Shown one piece after another: positions 1 through 11,141 of a stretch of 49,537 bases of DNA. The notes beneath the pieces were generated by a model. It saw only the letters and a program-made list of their open reading frames with translations. It was not told where the DNA came from and searched no databases. Source of the stretch: Chlorobium sp. GTDB taxonomy: Bacteria; Bacteroidota; Chlorobiia; Chlorobiales; Chlorobiaceae. The first letter of the stretch is position 1. The number at the start of each line of letters is the position of its first letter. Location: the NCBI GenBank assembly GCA_005843805.1, contig SZXY01000148.1:1-49537 (forward strand), in the 5' to 3' direction. The position numbers were made by a program, and so were the translations under genes.

Positions 1-151
1 CCCCTGCATTCCATTTGAAACCACTCTGGACATGGGCAACGCCTGTTACGGAAGTAACCCTTGTTGCATCACGGTTGAGATCCAGATTCCACCAACTTGT
101 CGCTTCACCGAATGAGACTGCATATATCGAGGGCGTTCCAATAATTTTCAT
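1..151 (-). CDS. Partial hypothetical protein, running off the left window edge
   Basis: Minus-strand ATG at 151 opens an uninterrupted frame to base 1 (MKIIGTPSIYAVSFGEATSWWNLDLNRDATRVTSVTGVAHVQSGFKWNAG...). Below the ORF-track length cutoff. Confidence 0.4.
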   Translation of the reverse strand, partial: MKIIGTPSIYAVSFGEATSWWNLDLNRDATRVTSVTGVAHVQSGFKWNAG

Positions 152-345
152 TGTATTGATTTTGTCTTTTTGATGTAACCAGTAAGGTGCATTGCATTAT
201 TGAGCGGTTGTTAAGACAAGCACCATTTCCATAACGATTATTTTCCCTTTGGATAACGTTGTTAAGGCCGTTCAGCCTGATTCGGCAGTGGCGATGCTGC
301 TGTGAAAGAAGGAATCACTATCAAACCATGTTATTCACTCTCAGG

Positions 346-822
346 CTACTCGCGATCAGTCGGCTTCGGACGCCAGGAACGGTCTCCCACCCAACCATCA
401 GAAGCAGTTTCTATCACATCGAGTCTATGCATGTAAGGTTTTATATCCAAAAGCGGAGTAGCATCCAGAATGTCGATGCCACTCACGATCAAAATATTAT
501 CCTGTCGCTCCAGCAGCCGAACAATCGACATCCCGATTCCGTTAGGACGACAGGGGTTCCGAGACGCAAAAACACCATGAGGCGTATCGTCAAGAAAGGT
601 GGGCCTCACCAACTTGACCTCCCCGGCACGATCAAACTCAAAGAGAAGATAGATGTGCGAAAAGGTCTCAATATCCTTGAGACCGGCGGCATACTCCGCA
701 AAAACCTCTACACGGCCCTCCGCATCCCCTGAGTAAAGTGGATGTATCGGACACTCCTCTTTGGTATGATACGGCGAGTGAATGACCCCAATCGGCATGA
801 CTTCCATAACCCTACTCCTCAA
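346..822 (-). CDS. TsaA/TrmO-family tRNA methyltransferase-like protein
   Basis: GVIHSPY..., FSHIYLLFEFDRA, RPTFLDDTPHGVFASRNPCRPNGIGMSIVRLL are characteristic of the UPF0066/TrmO family. Confidence 0.85.
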   Translation of the reverse strand: MRSRVMEVMPIGVIHSPYHTKEECPIHPLYSGDAEGRVEVFAEYAAGLKDIETFSHIYLLFEFDRAGEVKLVRPTFLDDTPHGVFASRNPCRPNGIGMSIVRLLERQDNILIVSGIDILDATPLLDIKPYMHRLDVIETASDGWVGDRSWRPKPTDRE

Positions 823-949
823 GATTGAACGTTGCTTATATCGGGTTTGCCAGATAGTTTCGGTGAATGATGAAAGGCGCCTATATCTCTATTGTGTAAC
901 GGCTTGTCTCTTCAAACAACCCCTGTTACTTCAATGTAAACAACGGTTC

Positions 950-1197
950 CTGTCCATCAAAAATGCCCCAGTTCCCGGCAACTGCAACACGACCATATTA
1001 CTGCATCAGTTTTGAAGCTTTTCTGGCAGTCCGCCGGAGTAACTGGTTATGTTTCTTGTATCCAATTTGCCAATATTTGTTTTATACGAGGGAAGCATTG
1101 AGTATTATCGACAAAGCAAGAGGGCGGGACGAAGCTTCGCTTCAGTTTGATCTGTTTGAGAAAATCTGATAAGTACAACCTGTGCCTCGGTAATCAT
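950..1197 (-). pseudogene. Decayed MazF/PemK-type toxin
   Basis: Minus-strand ATG at 1197 overlaps the upstream antitoxin stop (ATGA). It reads MITEAQVVLIRFSQTDQTEAKLRPALLLCR, then TAA at 1107-1105. Further downstream FKTDAVI and, after a frameshift, GRVAVAGNWGIFDG match the order of PemK-family motifs (LKTDSVIRVGRVAVV). Confidence 0.6.
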
Positions 1198-1406
1198 GAG
1201 AAAGATTCCTTGATATCATGGAGCGAATGCAGTGCCTGTTCGTCCTCCATCCCTCTCATCGCAGTAGATAAGGAAAGATCTGCCCAATCTTTGATCTCCT
1301 GCTTTTCTGACTTTGAGCGAAGATATTGTACAAAATCAAGAACTTCTACCTGTTTTGATTCTGACAATGCTTGTAAATCCTTGATAATGGTCTCTGTTAA
1401 ACTCAT
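1194..1406 (-). CDS. DUF2281-type antitoxin-like small protein
   Basis: MSLTETIIKDLQALSESKQVEVLDFVQYLRSKSEKQEIKDWADLSL... has DUF2281-like 'P..kq.eVLDFv.fL' architecture. Start chosen at the internal ATG; followed by an ATGA-overlapping mazF remnant. Confidence 0.65.
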   Translation of the reverse strand: MSLTETIIKDLQALSESKQVEVLDFVQYLRSKSEKQEIKDWADLSLSTAMRGMEDEQALHSLHDIKESFS

Positions 1407-1535
1407 AATGATACCTCCATTGATGTTATTGAGTATCATACAACGTTAAATTATACAAGCAGTCAAGAGTCGCTTGGAAATGCCTGAAAAACCGCATCGT
1501 ACACACTTGTCCAGTGCGAATTTTGTTAACCCCCG

Positions 1536-1772
1536 TTATAATTTATCAAATGCTTCTGGCTCGACATCAGGAACTTTGCTCAATATTTCAAGAAATTTTT
1601 CACTACTACCGCGTTTTGCCCGCTTTTCCAAATATTCAATTGCTGAAATAGATGCAACTTTTTCTGCAACAGCAATCATAATAAACTGATTGACAGAAAT
1701 ACCCTCTTCTTTTGCTACTTCACGAAGTTGCTCGTGTAATGATTTGGGTAAACGTAAACTTAATGCGCTCAT
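1536..1772 (-). CDS. Ribbon-helix-helix (Arc/HicB C-terminal-like) antitoxin-type protein
   Basis: SLRLPKSLHEQLREVAKEEGISVNQFIMIAVAEKVA is a classic RHH motif. Confidence 0.75.
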   Translation of the reverse strand: MSALSLRLPKSLHEQLREVAKEEGISVNQFIMIAVAEKVASISAIEYLEKRAKRGSSEKFLEILSKVPDVEPEAFDKL

Positions 1773-1848
1773 TTTTTCACCTCACCCTATGTGTTAATAT
1801 AGATGTCGCCTCAACCAAGGAGGCGAATTATGGGATATTCCCGAGGGG

Positions 1849-2661
1849 TTAGAACGCATCTCGGTCTTCGACAGAAGCTCCTTCGCCTAAAGTAAAGGCA
1901 TCTATATATCCAAGCATCGTATAAATTGCGAGACGCATCCTTTTATCCATAAGCGCAGGAATAACTACAGCAGACAACATGATGCCAATTATCAAGGTCG
2001 AATAAATAGGTACCAGTCCATGTGAAGAAGCAAAAGCTAATCCAGTAAAAGCAACGATTAGAAAAAAATAAATATCTCGAACTTCACCACCAAGGTGATC
2101 TCTTTTTGCCTGCTCCTGAGTGACCGAGTGATAATAGTCGATATGCTCAATTAGGCTATCGTTCAATATGGAGCTGAGATGTTCGGAGACTTTGCTGATA
2201 TATGAGTCCGGAATCAATACGTGATCTCCGGCGACATCATTCGCTTGGCTCTTTAGCCTATAATAAGTCAGAACTTGCTCAGAATTTTCTTCATAAAACT
2301 TTCTCGCCAACATTGAGATTGGAAGAAAAATCCTTGATGCCCACTTGCGGGAAAGTATGAATATGAGTATCCTCTTTCTCAAAAGTAGGCGAATAAAAAT
2401 CCCAAAAGTAGCAGCAATATTTTCCAGTAAAAAAAGACCGAGCGCACTAAGCAAACCGAATATAAACAAAATAATGATGCTTGATGCTAAGCTTTGAAAC
2501 GTATCAAAAGTACCTTTAGACATTAAAGCTAAAAAGTTGTTGCAAAGATTCAAGAATTCCGGCAACGAAACGACAAGAATAATTTGCAAAATGAATGAGA
2601 AACCGAAAAAAAACCTGAGCAATACACGCCAAAAGCGGACAAACCCTTGCATTACTTCCAT
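1849..2661 (-). CDS. Hypothetical membrane protein with several predicted TM helices
   Basis: 270-aa ORF with hydrophobic segments at the N-terminus (FFFGFSFILQIILVVSL, SSIIILFIFGLLSALGLFLL) and C-terminus (IYFFLIVAFTGLAFA, IYSTLIIGIMLSAVVIPAL). Confidence 0.6.
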   Translation of the reverse strand: MEVMQGFVRFWRVLLRFFFGFSFILQIILVVSLPEFLNLCNNFLALMSKGTFDTFQSLASSIIILFIFGLLSALGLFLLENIAATFGIFIRLLLRKRILIFILSRKWASRIFLPISMLARKFYEENSEQVLTYYRLKSQANDVAGDHVLIPDSYISKVSEHLSSILNDSLIEHIDYYHSVTQEQAKRDHLGGEVRDIYFFLIVAFTGLAFASSHGLVPIYSTLIIGIMLSAVVIPALMDKRMRLAIYTMLGYIDAFTLGEGASVEDRDAF

Positions 2662-2920
2662 TACTATTGTATCTGGCTGGCCTAACAGTAATTAGATTGA
2701 TCCGCCTAAACTACGGATTTTTGAATTGCAACCCATATAAAAACCCAATTATCTCACCATTCAAAATATACAGTCAACCGCATGGATGCAAATCGTTCAA
2801 AGCAAATGTATAATTGAAGAACTGTACTTTTAAAAGCTTTTTGTATCCATGACTCATCCATAAGTTGCCGTCCCTCTTCATCGGTTTTCGTGTCTTTCTC
2901 GACCACGAAATAGCAGAACG

Positions 2921-3178
2921 TCAGGCATACGCCTTCGATGCTACCGTACCAACAACCTGCCATCGCGCCTCAATGGTGTCGGCTGACAAATCGGCGCCAC
3001 ATTCCCATTCGATGACGTATCCGCCATTGATAACCTTCATAAATTCTTCGTGGTCTCGAAGCTCGTCAAACGCTTCATATTCGAGGTAAGGAGTGACATC
3101 AAAGCGACCAATACGACCATCATCCGCAACGATAGTCAACACCCAATCGGGTTGTTGATGAAGTTCGGCAATTCTCAT
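2921..3178 (-). CDS. DUF2442-family protein
   Basis: WVLTIVADDGRIGRFDVTPYLEYEAFDELRDHEEFMKVINGGYVIEWECGADLSADTIEA resembles the DUF2442 consensus. Confidence 0.75.
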   Translation of the reverse strand: MRIAELHQQPDWVLTIVADDGRIGRFDVTPYLEYEAFDELRDHEEFMKVINGGYVIEWECGADLSADTIEARWQVVGTVASKAYA

Positions 3179-3626
3179 TGGTCATATCCTTTAATCGGAA
3201 ATGGTTTCCTGCCGTTTACAGCCAAATTCCAGTCAGCCAGTAAATCTTCACATCATGTTGTCATTTTAATCAGCACTTGAATCATCATAAAAATTCTGTA
3301 ATTGAAATGTAAATAATATTTGCAAACCATCAAAAATATCAGGGAAAGCCTGGCAACTACCAGTTTCATCAAACTTTTTTTCCGATTGAATCACTTGCCC
3401 CAAGATAGCCTCTCCGCAACCTGCCTACAGGTTTATGAGAAGCGGCACAGCGCCTCCGTTTTTGAAGGTTCACAAAACAACACTATCTTGATGCTTCGTG
3501 TTGCGATGCTGTTGCCCGGAATCCGGGCAGGATCGTCACGCCGGAGTACCACAATAAAATTCAACCACTTTAGAAAATGCCTTATTGGTATCGCCATCAG
3601 GCGAGCATAACCTTTCACTCGACATT

Positions 3627-4895
3627 ATGAGAGAGCTTCTTCTTATCAATATTACAGGCCCGGACAAACCGGGCCTTACGTCGGCTATAACTTCGATCCT
3701 GTCCAGATACAAGGTGCCGGTACTCGATATCGGCCAGGCGGTGATCCATAACCATCTCTCTCTGGGGATGCTGGTGGAGGTGCCCAAAGAGTCTGCTTCC
3801 TCGCCTATTCTGAAGGATCTGCTGTTCTGCGCTCATACGCTTGGCATTCAGACTACCTTTACCCCTGTGTCGGATGAGGAGTATGAGCTGTGGGTGAATG
3901 AACAGGGTAAACATCGCTACCTGCTTTCGCTGCTGGCTCGAAAAATCACTGCGGAACAACTGGAACGGGTCTCGTCGATCATTGCTGAGCATAACCTCAA
4001 TATCGATACGATCAACCGTCTGTCGGGGCGTATTCCCCTGGAGAATGAGAATGGCGGACACACGAAGGCGTGTGTGGAGTTTTCCATCAGGGGTACCCTG
4101 CTGAATGAAAACCGGTTCCGGGAGCAGATGCTTGCCATTACTGACACGCTTGGTATAGACATTGCGTTTCAGGAGGACAATATTTTCCGGCGTAACCGCC
4201 GCCTGGTGGTGTTTGATATGGATTCGACTCTTATCACTTCGGAGGTGATCGATGAGCTTGCCCTTGAGGCTGGTGTGGGTGAAAAGGTGAAGGCTATTAC
4301 CGAACAGGCGATGCGGGGTGAGATTGATTTTAACGAGAGTCTCAAGCAGAGGGTATCGTTCCTGAAAGGGCTGGATGAACATGTTCTGGAAACCATTGCC
4401 CAGCGACTGCAACTGACGGAGGGGGCAGAAACGCTTTTTCATAACCTGCACAATCTGGGGTTCAAGACGGCGGTCATTTCAGGCGGGTTTACCTATTTCG
4501 GTCACTTTCTGCAGAAAAAGCTCAATATCGACTATGTCTATGCCAACACGCTTGAAATCGAAGAGGGTCGGTTGACCGGAAAGGTTGTGGGCCAGATTGT
4601 TGATGGTAAACGAAAGGCTGAACTGCTGGAGCTTATTGCAAGCAAGGAGAACATTCGGCTTGAACAAACCATTGCGGTTGGTGACGGGGCCAATGACCTG
4701 CCGATGCTTGGAAAAGCAGGTCTTGGTATCGCGTTCAGGGCAAAGCCTATTGTGAGGGAGAGTGCAAAACAGGCTATCTCAACCCTCGGGCTTGATGCGA
4801 TTCTTTACCTGATGGGGTTTCGTGACAGAGATGACCTCTCGGTCACTCGACATACTCCACAAAGTGCTCAAAATCTGCCGGACGGGGCAAACTGA
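3627..4895 (+). CDS. serB: Phosphoserine phosphatase SerB with N-terminal ACT-type domains
   Basis: N-terminal MRELLLINITGPDKPGLTSAITSIL (ACT); HAD motifs VVFDMDSTLI, VISGGFTYF, GDGANDLPML. Confidence 0.93.
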   Translation: MRELLLINITGPDKPGLTSAITSILSRYKVPVLDIGQAVIHNHLSLGMLVEVPKESASSPILKDLLFCAHTLGIQTTFTPVSDEEYELWVNEQGKHRYLLSLLARKITAEQLERVSSIIAEHNLNIDTINRLSGRIPLENENGGHTKACVEFSIRGTLLNENRFREQMLAITDTLGIDIAFQEDNIFRRNRRLVVFDMDSTLITSEVIDELALEAGVGEKVKAITEQAMRGEIDFNESLKQRVSFLKGLDEHVLETIAQRLQLTEGAETLFHNLHNLGFKTAVISGGFTYFGHFLQKKLNIDYVYANTLEIEEGRLTGKVVGQIVDGKRKAELLELIASKENIRLEQTIAVGDGANDLPMLGKAGLGIAFRAKPIVRESAKQAISTLGLDAILYLMGFRDRDDLSVTRHTPQSAQNLPDGAN

Positions 4896-5130
4896 TTGCC
4901 CCGGAGGTGCATCTTGGGGCGCATCTGGTGCAGAGCACAACGCAGTTATAAGGACTGGATACTGTCATTTTGGGCCGTTTGGGACCGACCTTCTCGCCGG
5001 GGGAAAAAACTCCCGGCCTGCAGAAGATCTCACAATCGCCGCAACCGTTGCATGACTCTGCATCTATCAAAGGGAACCACGCTATCTCCTCCCTCGGTGC
5101 GAGAAGCCTGCGTTTTTCAGGTTTACTCAA
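4843..5130 (-). CDS. Small ferredoxin-like protein with two putative Fe-S clusters
   Basis: CNGCGDCEIFC (Cx2Cx2Cx3C) and CVVLCTRCAPRC (Cx3Cx2Cx3C). Paralogue of 5258-5752; 3' end overlaps the serB 3' end convergently. Confidence 0.8.
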   Translation of the reverse strand: MSKPEKRRLLAPREEIAWFPLIDAESCNGCGDCEIFCRPGVFSPGEKVGPKRPKMTVSSPYNCVVLCTRCAPRCTSGAISLPRPADFEHFVEYVE

Positions 5131-5257
5131 TTTTTATCAAGTCTGCCAACATTCTGCCACCAAGGCAACCAAAATGGATTAACCCTGTGCCGTTCGTGTA
5201 ATTCGTGGCCAAAAATCTTCTCTTCAACAGGGCAACCACAAGAGATTGTCCCAATTG

Positions 5258-5752
5258 TCAATCAATATACTCAACGAAGTGTTCGAAATCCTCTTTAGGG
5301 GGAAGAATAATAGCGCCGGAAGTACAGATCGGAACACACCGGTTGCAGAGTACGAGGCAGTTCCAGGGATGAGCGACAATCAGTTTCGGACGATGGATGC
5401 CCGCAGGATCGGGTTCGCCAGGTTCGAACACGCCGGGCTTGCAAAGAACCTTGCAGTCGCCGCAACCGTTGCAAAGCTCCGGCTTGATTATCGGATACCA
5501 CGCGATCTCCTCCCTCGGAGCAAGCAGCCGCTTCCGTTTTTTGGGTGCCGCATGTTTCTGCTGCGTTTGCCTGACGGTCGAAATTACCTGTTCAGCCCGC
5601 TGCCACGAACCAACCGGATCGTCGGAGGAGTCAAGGGTTTTCTGCATCGCACGCGACTTGAAGGCAAGGCGCAGGGATCGAACAAGCCCGAAAGCACAAC
5701 CATCGCAGGTTGGTTTAGAACATCTTCCGAAAAAACAGTCAAGAGCCAACAT
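5258..5752 (-). CDS. Ferredoxin-like protein, paralogue of the 4843-5130 product with an extra N-terminal region
   Basis: [43 protein letters not shown]...[18 protein letters not shown]...[11 protein letters not shown] aligns along its length with the neighbouring gene. Start uncertain (alternative Met at aa 36). Confidence 0.78.
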   Translation of the reverse strand: MLALDCFFGRCSKPTCDGCAFGLVRSLRLAFKSRAMQKTLDSSDDPVGSWQRAEQVISTVRQTQQKHAAPKKRKRLLAPREEIAWYPIIKPELCNGCGDCKVLCKPGVFEPGEPDPAGIHRPKLIVAHPWNCLVLCNRCVPICTSGAIILPPKEDFEHFVEYID

Positions 5753-5866
5753 AAAACATTACCAATATTTCGTCCCCGACATGTCGGGATGAGAATTTAG
5801 ATCCTGACTCGTCGGTACCAGCAAAGCCAACAAAATCGGGGAATAAATTTATAGCAGTGCCCGCAA

Positions 5867-8530
5867 TCAGGCTTCAAGCTGGGCTCTTGCCAATGTGGCA
5901 AAAGCTTCAAGAGCCTGGTCAACACCGAAAGGATTTTTGCCACCGGCTGTGGCAAATTCGGGCTTGCCGCCGCCACCGCCCTGAACATGCTGTGCGGCTT
6001 TGCGTATCAGTGCGCCTGCATCGATACCAAGTTCTTTTACTGCATTATCGGAAGCAAAGCTGACCAGCGAAACTTTTCCATCCTCGACACAGCAGAGCAG
6101 TCCTGCAGCACAAGGCATCTCGTCACGCAATGCAAGAGCGGCCTGGCGCAGAGATTCAGAATCTGCCCCTTCTACAATTTTGGTCATCAGTCTGCACCCT
6201 TCAATATCGGGGGAGGAGTGGAGTTCTCCGATCAGCATTGTGAGAAGGGAGCCTATCCGTATCTCCTGAAGCTGCTTTTCAAGCTCTTTTTTGGATTCAA
6301 GCAACTCAACGATCCTGGATGGAACCGGCTCATCTGCTCGGACTTTCAAAAGAGAGCGAATCTGCTGGAGTTCGCGGTACTCTTTCCACAAAAGCTTTTC
6401 GGCAGCATTTCCTGTCAATGCCTCGATACGGCGCACGCCGGATGCTACAGAGGATTCACTGACAATCTTGAAAAGCCCGATCCGTCCGATATTGTCAACA
6501 TGAGTTCCGCCACAGAGTTCAACCGAGATGGCAGGAATTTCGACAACCCTGACCCGGTCGGCATATTTGTCACCAAAAAAAGCAAGGGCTCCCTTGGCAA
6601 TCGCTTCGTCATAAGGAACATCGGCATGTTTGATGACATGTTCTGATCTCCTGATCTGTTCGTTCACCTCGGCCTCAACTGCCTCGATCTCTTTATCGGA
6701 GAGCTTTGAAAAGTGGCTGAAATCAAAACGGAGCCGTTCGGCATTGACATAGGAACCTTTCTGCTGAACATGCTGCCCCAGAATCCTGCGGAGCGCGCCA
6801 TGCATCAGATGTGTGGCTGTATGGTTCCTCTCGGTGTCCTGACGAAGATGGCGATCTACAGAGGCTTCGACAGCGAGCTGCTCTTCATTGAGCTGAATAT
6901 CGTCGGGGTTGACTGGAGTATCGAGAATCTTGTCGAAAATATCGGTAATGACATGGACAATTGAATCGCCATCTTTCTGGGTATCGGTTACCTGAAAGCG
7001 GTAACTGGCGCTCTCTATCCATCCCCTGTCACCGACCTGTCCACCACTTTCCGGGTAGAAGGGAGTCTTGTCAAGTAAAAGAAGAAGCTTCCCGCTGGTA
7101 TGTTTGATTGCAGTAATCACAACCGGCATCTCAAGCTGATCATAACCTGCAAAGAGGCTGCGATGCAGCTCGCTGAACCAGCTCCATTGCGCGCCATCAT
7201 CCTGAACCTGATGTTTTTCACGGCGGTCGGCCCTGGCACGGACTTTCTGCTGCTGCATGCAATGTTCAAAACCTTCACCATCGACCAGGAATCCGGCATC
7301 AGAGGCCATCAGGCGCGTTAGATCGAAAGGAAAACCGTAGGTATCATAGAGTTTGAAAGCATCTTCCCCTTTAATGGTAATACTGTCTTCGGCCCGGACT
7401 TTCTCGATCACTTCGTTGAAAATTTCAATACCCCTGTCAAGGGTAACGATAAAGCTCTCCTCTTCTGCCTTGATGATGTTGCGGACAGCATCCTGCTGCT
7501 TCACCAGCTCGGGAAAGACATCGCCCATCGAATCGGCAAGTGTGCCGACAAGCTGATGCAGAATCGGCTCGTTATAGCCAAGATTTTTTGAGTAACGCAG
7601 GGCACGGCGGAGTATCCGGCGAAGTACGTAACCACGACCCTCGTTGGAGGGCATGGCACCGTCGGAGAGCGCAAAAGTCAGGGTGCGGGCATGATCGGCA
7701 ATAACCCGCATGGCAATGTCCATAGGGTCATCCATGGATGCACCGTAGCGTACACCGGTAATTTCGGTTATGCGGTCGAAGAGCGGACGGAAAACATCGG
7801 TATCGTAGTTTGAGCCTTTGCCCTGCAAAACGGCTGCAACCCGCTCGAAGCCCATGCCGGTATCGACATGTTTCTGGGGCAGAGGCTCCAGTCGTCCGTC
7901 GCTTTGGCGATTATACTGTATAAAAACAAGGTTCCAGAGTTCTATGACACGGTAATCGCCTGCATTGACCAGGCTTCTGCCCGAACAGTCTTCGGTAAGG
8001 TCAATATGAATTTCAGAACAGGGACCGCAGGGACCAGTTTCACCCATTTCCCAGAAATTATCCTTTTCACCAAACCGGATAATGTGCAGTGGATCTATGC
8101 CCGGCTGTTTGGTCCATATCTGAAAGCTTTCGTCGTCATCGAGATAAACAGTTGCGTAGAGGCGCTCCTTCGGCAATTTCCAAACTTCAGTCATAAGCTC
8201 CCATGCCCAGCTTATGGCCTCCTCCTTGTAATAATCGCCAAACGACCAGTTTCCAAGCATTTCAAAGAAGGTGTGGTGGTAGGTATCCCTTCCGACATCC
8301 TCCAGATCGTTATGCTTGCCTGAAGCCCTGATACATTTCTGGGTATCGGCAGCTCGTGTATAGGGACGGGTTCCCTTACCCAAAAAAACATCCTTGAACT
8401 GGTTCATTCCTGCATTGGTAAACAGAAGGGTTGGATCATCTGCTGGAATGACCGGTGCTGAACGAACAATATGATGAGCTTTTTGAGCGAAATAATCCAA
8501 AAAAGATTGCCTGATTTCCCGGGATTTCAT
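5867..8530 (-). CDS. alaS: Alanyl-tRNA synthetase
   Basis: [52 protein letters not shown]-terminal [14 protein letters not shown]. Start set at the internal ATG (8530). Confidence 0.96.
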   Translation of the reverse strand: MKSREIRQSFLDYFAQKAHHIVRSAPVIPADDPTLLFTNAGMNQFKDVFLGKGTRPYTRAADTQKCIRASGKHNDLEDVGRDTYHHTFFEMLGNWSFGDYYKEEAISWAWELMTEVWKLPKERLYATVYLDDDESFQIWTKQPGIDPLHIIRFGEKDNFWEMGETGPCGPCSEIHIDLTEDCSGRSLVNAGDYRVIELWNLVFIQYNRQSDGRLEPLPQKHVDTGMGFERVAAVLQGKGSNYDTDVFRPLFDRITEITGVRYGASMDDPMDIAMRVIADHARTLTFALSDGAMPSNEGRGYVLRRILRRALRYSKNLGYNEPILHQLVGTLADSMGDVFPELVKQQDAVRNIIKAEEESFIVTLDRGIEIFNEVIEKVRAEDSITIKGEDAFKLYDTYGFPFDLTRLMASDAGFLVDGEGFEHCMQQQKVRARADRREKHQVQDDGAQWSWFSELHRSLFAGYDQLEMPVVITAIKHTSGKLLLLLDKTPFYPESGGQVGDRGWIESASYRFQVTDTQKDGDSIVHVITDIFDKILDTPVNPDDIQLNEEQLAVEASVDRHLRQDTERNHTATHLMHGALRRILGQHVQQKGSYVNAERLRFDFSHFSKLSDKEIEAVEAEVNEQIRRSEHVIKHADVPYDEAIAKGALAFFGDKYADRVRVVEIPAISVELCGGTHVDNIGRIGLFKIVSESSVASGVRRIEALTGNAAEKLLWKEYRELQQIRSLLKVRADEPVPSRIVELLESKKELEKQLQEIRIGSLLTMLIGELHSSPDIEGCRLMTKIVEGADSESLRQAALALRDEMPCAAGLLCCVEDGKVSLVSFASDNAVKELGIDAGALIRKAAQHVQGGGGGKPEFATAGGKNPFGVDQALEAFATLARAQLEA

Positions 8531-8793
8531 AGAGATTTTAATCTTGTTGCAATGCTTGCCGTCATGCCGCTTCAAGCAGAACGGGTGCCTCTTACGGCCT
8601 TAAAGTTACTCTTTTTTAAGGCTTATTGCCAAGTTAATTTTATTGCCCTGCACAGGCAATGCTACCCGTATGGAAGAGTCAGCGGAAGGAAGCGATCTGC
8701 TGTGTTCTTTTTAAAAAATATTTATATTGAATTATTAAAGTTCAGAGATCGGCATCCATCTATTTTTTCCCAAAAAAAAAGAGGAGCACTGTT

Positions 8794-9051
8794 ATGAGTT
8801 GGGGAGTGGAAGATGAAAAACGGCGGAAGGGTGTTCTGGAACTCATGGAGATTTCGTCCAAACTGATGAAGGCGAATCCCAATCATGTCAATGAAGTAAG
8901 CAAAAGCACCTCTGGCTGCTGGATGGAGCAGATATACGGCATGCAGCGATGTGACTTTTGTGATCTGTCGCCTGATTGTCCAATCAGGGAGGAACAGGAA
9001 TGGCAGGATTATCTGACAAAGAACAATATTGTCATTGAAAAAAAATCTTAG
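8794..9051 (+). CDS. Small conserved-looking hypothetical protein with clustered cysteines
   Basis: 85-aa ORF (MSWGVEDEKRRKGVLELMEISSKLMKAN...CWMEQIYGMQRCDFCDLSPDCPI) preceded by a purine-rich RBS (agaggagc). Confidence 0.6.
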   Translation: MSWGVEDEKRRKGVLELMEISSKLMKANPNHVNEVSKSTSGCWMEQIYGMQRCDFCDLSPDCPIREEQEWQDYLTKNNIVIEKKS

Positions 9052-9258
9052 ATAAAACAGCCAGGTTCTTGTTTTAACCCCAAGTATCTCTTATATTTTT
9101 TTCTTGCAGAAGACTGTGGTGGTAAGCTCTTGTCTTCTCTTTACCCACCAGTAATACATTTCACCAGATAACAACTTGACGACCTCGGTGTCGCGCTGTT
9201 TTTTGACACGGGGATTTTTTTGCTGTTTACCAACTTTGAAAAGTAATTAACAGGGACA

Positions 9259-11139
9259 ATGACTGATACAAAAACGACAACCAGAGAGGTCAATGTAACA
9301 TCTAAAACCAGTGTCTCCGTGCTTTTTGCAGGCGACTCAGGTGACGGTATGCAGTTGACTGGTACCCAGTTTGCCAATACAGTGGCAGTTCACGGGTCTG
9401 AACTCAATACATTTCCGAATTTTCCTTCTGAAATTCGGGCCCCAGCCGGCACCATTGCCGGAGTATCAGGGTTCCAGCTTCAGTTCGGCAGCAAGCCGGT
9501 CTATACACCTGGCGCCAAGTTTGATGTCATGATCGCCATGAACTCGGCGGCACTGAAGGCAAATCTGAAAGACCTGCACCGTGGAGGTATCATTATTGCT
9601 GGTACCGAAGGGTTCGACGAAAAGAACCTGAAGCTTGCTGGCTATCCCGAAGGGTCTGACCCCCTGCATGACGGCTCCCTCAGCAACTATATCGTCTTTC
9701 CTGTTCCTGTTTTGCAGCTTACCCGTGAAGCCCTCAGGGAGAGCGGACTGAGCAGCAAGGAGATTGACCGTTGCAAAAACATGTTTGTTCTGGGTCTGCT
9801 CTACTGGCTTTACAATCTGCCGCTGCAAGGAACTATTGAAACGCTGCAAGCCAAATTCCAGAAAAATATCCAGATGGCCGAAGCCAACATCAGGGCGATG
9901 AAGGCGGGATATTTCTTTGGCGATGAAACGGAACTGTTTGCCAACCTTGGTCGCTTCGATATTGCCCCTCAAAAACAGCACGGCATCTACCGCCGCGTTA
10001 CGGGTAATGAGGCGTGCGCAATTGCTCTTACTGCCGCAGCCATGAGGGCTAACCTTCAGCTCTTCCTCGGTTCTTATCCCATAACGCCTGCAACAGAGAT
10101 ACTTCAGACCCTGGCCAAATTTAAAAAATGGGGTGTCAAAACCTTTCAGGCTGAAGATGAAATTGCCGGTATCGTTTCAAGTATTGGAGCCGCTTATGGC
10201 GGTGCACTTGCTGCAACGAACACATCAGGCCCAGGGCTTGCCCTGAAAACCGAAGCACTCGGCCTTGCCGTGATGCTTGAAATTCCGCTTGTGGTCATCA
10301 ATGTCCAGCGTGGTGGTCCATCTACCGGTCTACCTACAAAGCCTGAACAGTCTGATCTCTTCATGGCCATGTTCGGTCGTCATGGTGATGCCCCTCTGCC
10401 CGTTATCGCTTCCTGCTCACCTGTGGACTGTTTCTACACCACCTATGAGGCTGCAAGAATTGCCATCGAGCACATGACTCCTGTGATCTGTCTTTCTGAC
10501 GGATACCTTGCACTGAGTTCAGAGCCATGGAAAGTAGAGTCACCCGAGAATCTTACGGCAATCAATCCCCGTTTTCCATCTGCAAGAAAACCGGAAGATC
10601 CGCCATTCCTTCCTTACAAGCGTGATGACCGGCATGTGCGCGCATGGGCAATCCCCGGCACTGAAGGACTTGAACACCGCATAGGAGGTCTGGAAAAAGA
10701 GCATGAGACCGGTTACCTTTCTCATGACCCTGACAATCACGCACTGATGACACGGTTGCGTGAAGAAAAAATCGCAAAAATTGCTGACAGTATTCCGCTT
10801 CAAAGTATCGACAACGGCCCGGAAAAAGGGGATTTGCTTGTCCTTGGATGGGGTTCCTCTTACGGCGCCATTAAAACCGCTGTTGAGCAAGCTCTCGAAA
10901 ATGGGCTCAGTGTCGCTCATGCGCATCTTCGTTATATCCATCCATTCCCGAAAAACCTTGGAGAAATTCTCGGCAACTATAAAAAAGTGCTGCTCCCCGA
11001 AAACAACAGCGGGCAGCTCCTCCATATTATCCGCGATAAATTCATGATCGCCCCCGAAGGATTCAGCAAGGTACAGGGCGTGCCGTTCAACGAAATGGAA
11101 ATATTGGCAAAAATCACCGACCTCATAAAGGAGCTTTAA
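9259..11139 (+). CDS. korA: 2-oxoglutarate:ferredoxin oxidoreductase subunit alpha
   Basis: [70 protein letters not shown]. Confidence 0.93.
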   Translation: MTDTKTTTREVNVTSKTSVSVLFAGDSGDGMQLTGTQFANTVAVHGSELNTFPNFPSEIRAPAGTIAGVSGFQLQFGSKPVYTPGAKFDVMIAMNSAALKANLKDLHRGGIIIAGTEGFDEKNLKLAGYPEGSDPLHDGSLSNYIVFPVPVLQLTREALRESGLSSKEIDRCKNMFVLGLLYWLYNLPLQGTIETLQAKFQKNIQMAEANIRAMKAGYFFGDETELFANLGRFDIAPQKQHGIYRRVTGNEACAIALTAAAMRANLQLFLGSYPITPATEILQTLAKFKKWGVKTFQAEDEIAGIVSSIGAAYGGALAATNTSGPGLALKTEALGLAVMLEIPLVVINVQRGGPSTGLPTKPEQSDLFMAMFGRHGDAPLPVIASCSPVDCFYTTYEAARIAIEHMTPVICLSDGYLALSSEPWKVESPENLTAINPRFPSARKPEDPPFLPYKRDDRHVRAWAIPGTEGLEHRIGGLEKEHETGYLSHDPDNHALMTRLREEKIAKIADSIPLQSIDNGPEKGDLLVLGWGSSYGAIKTAVEQALENGLSVAHAHLRYIHPFPKNLGEILGNYKKVLLPENNSGQLLHIIRDKFMIAPEGFSKVQGVPFNEMEILAKITDLIKEL

Positions 11140-11141
11140 TC

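Noticed and set aside
259-732. 157-aa plus-strand ORF
   Set aside because: Antisense to the recognisable TrmO/TsaA-family gene (346-822, minus); no protein-like features of its own.
2754-2963. 69-aa minus-strand ORF as a partner of the DUF2442 protein
   Set aside because: Does not resemble DUF4160 or any TA family, and the start overlaps the DUF2442 coding region in another frame.
3615-4451. 278-aa minus-strand ORF
   Set aside because: Antisense shadow ORF of serB, composed of low-information residues.
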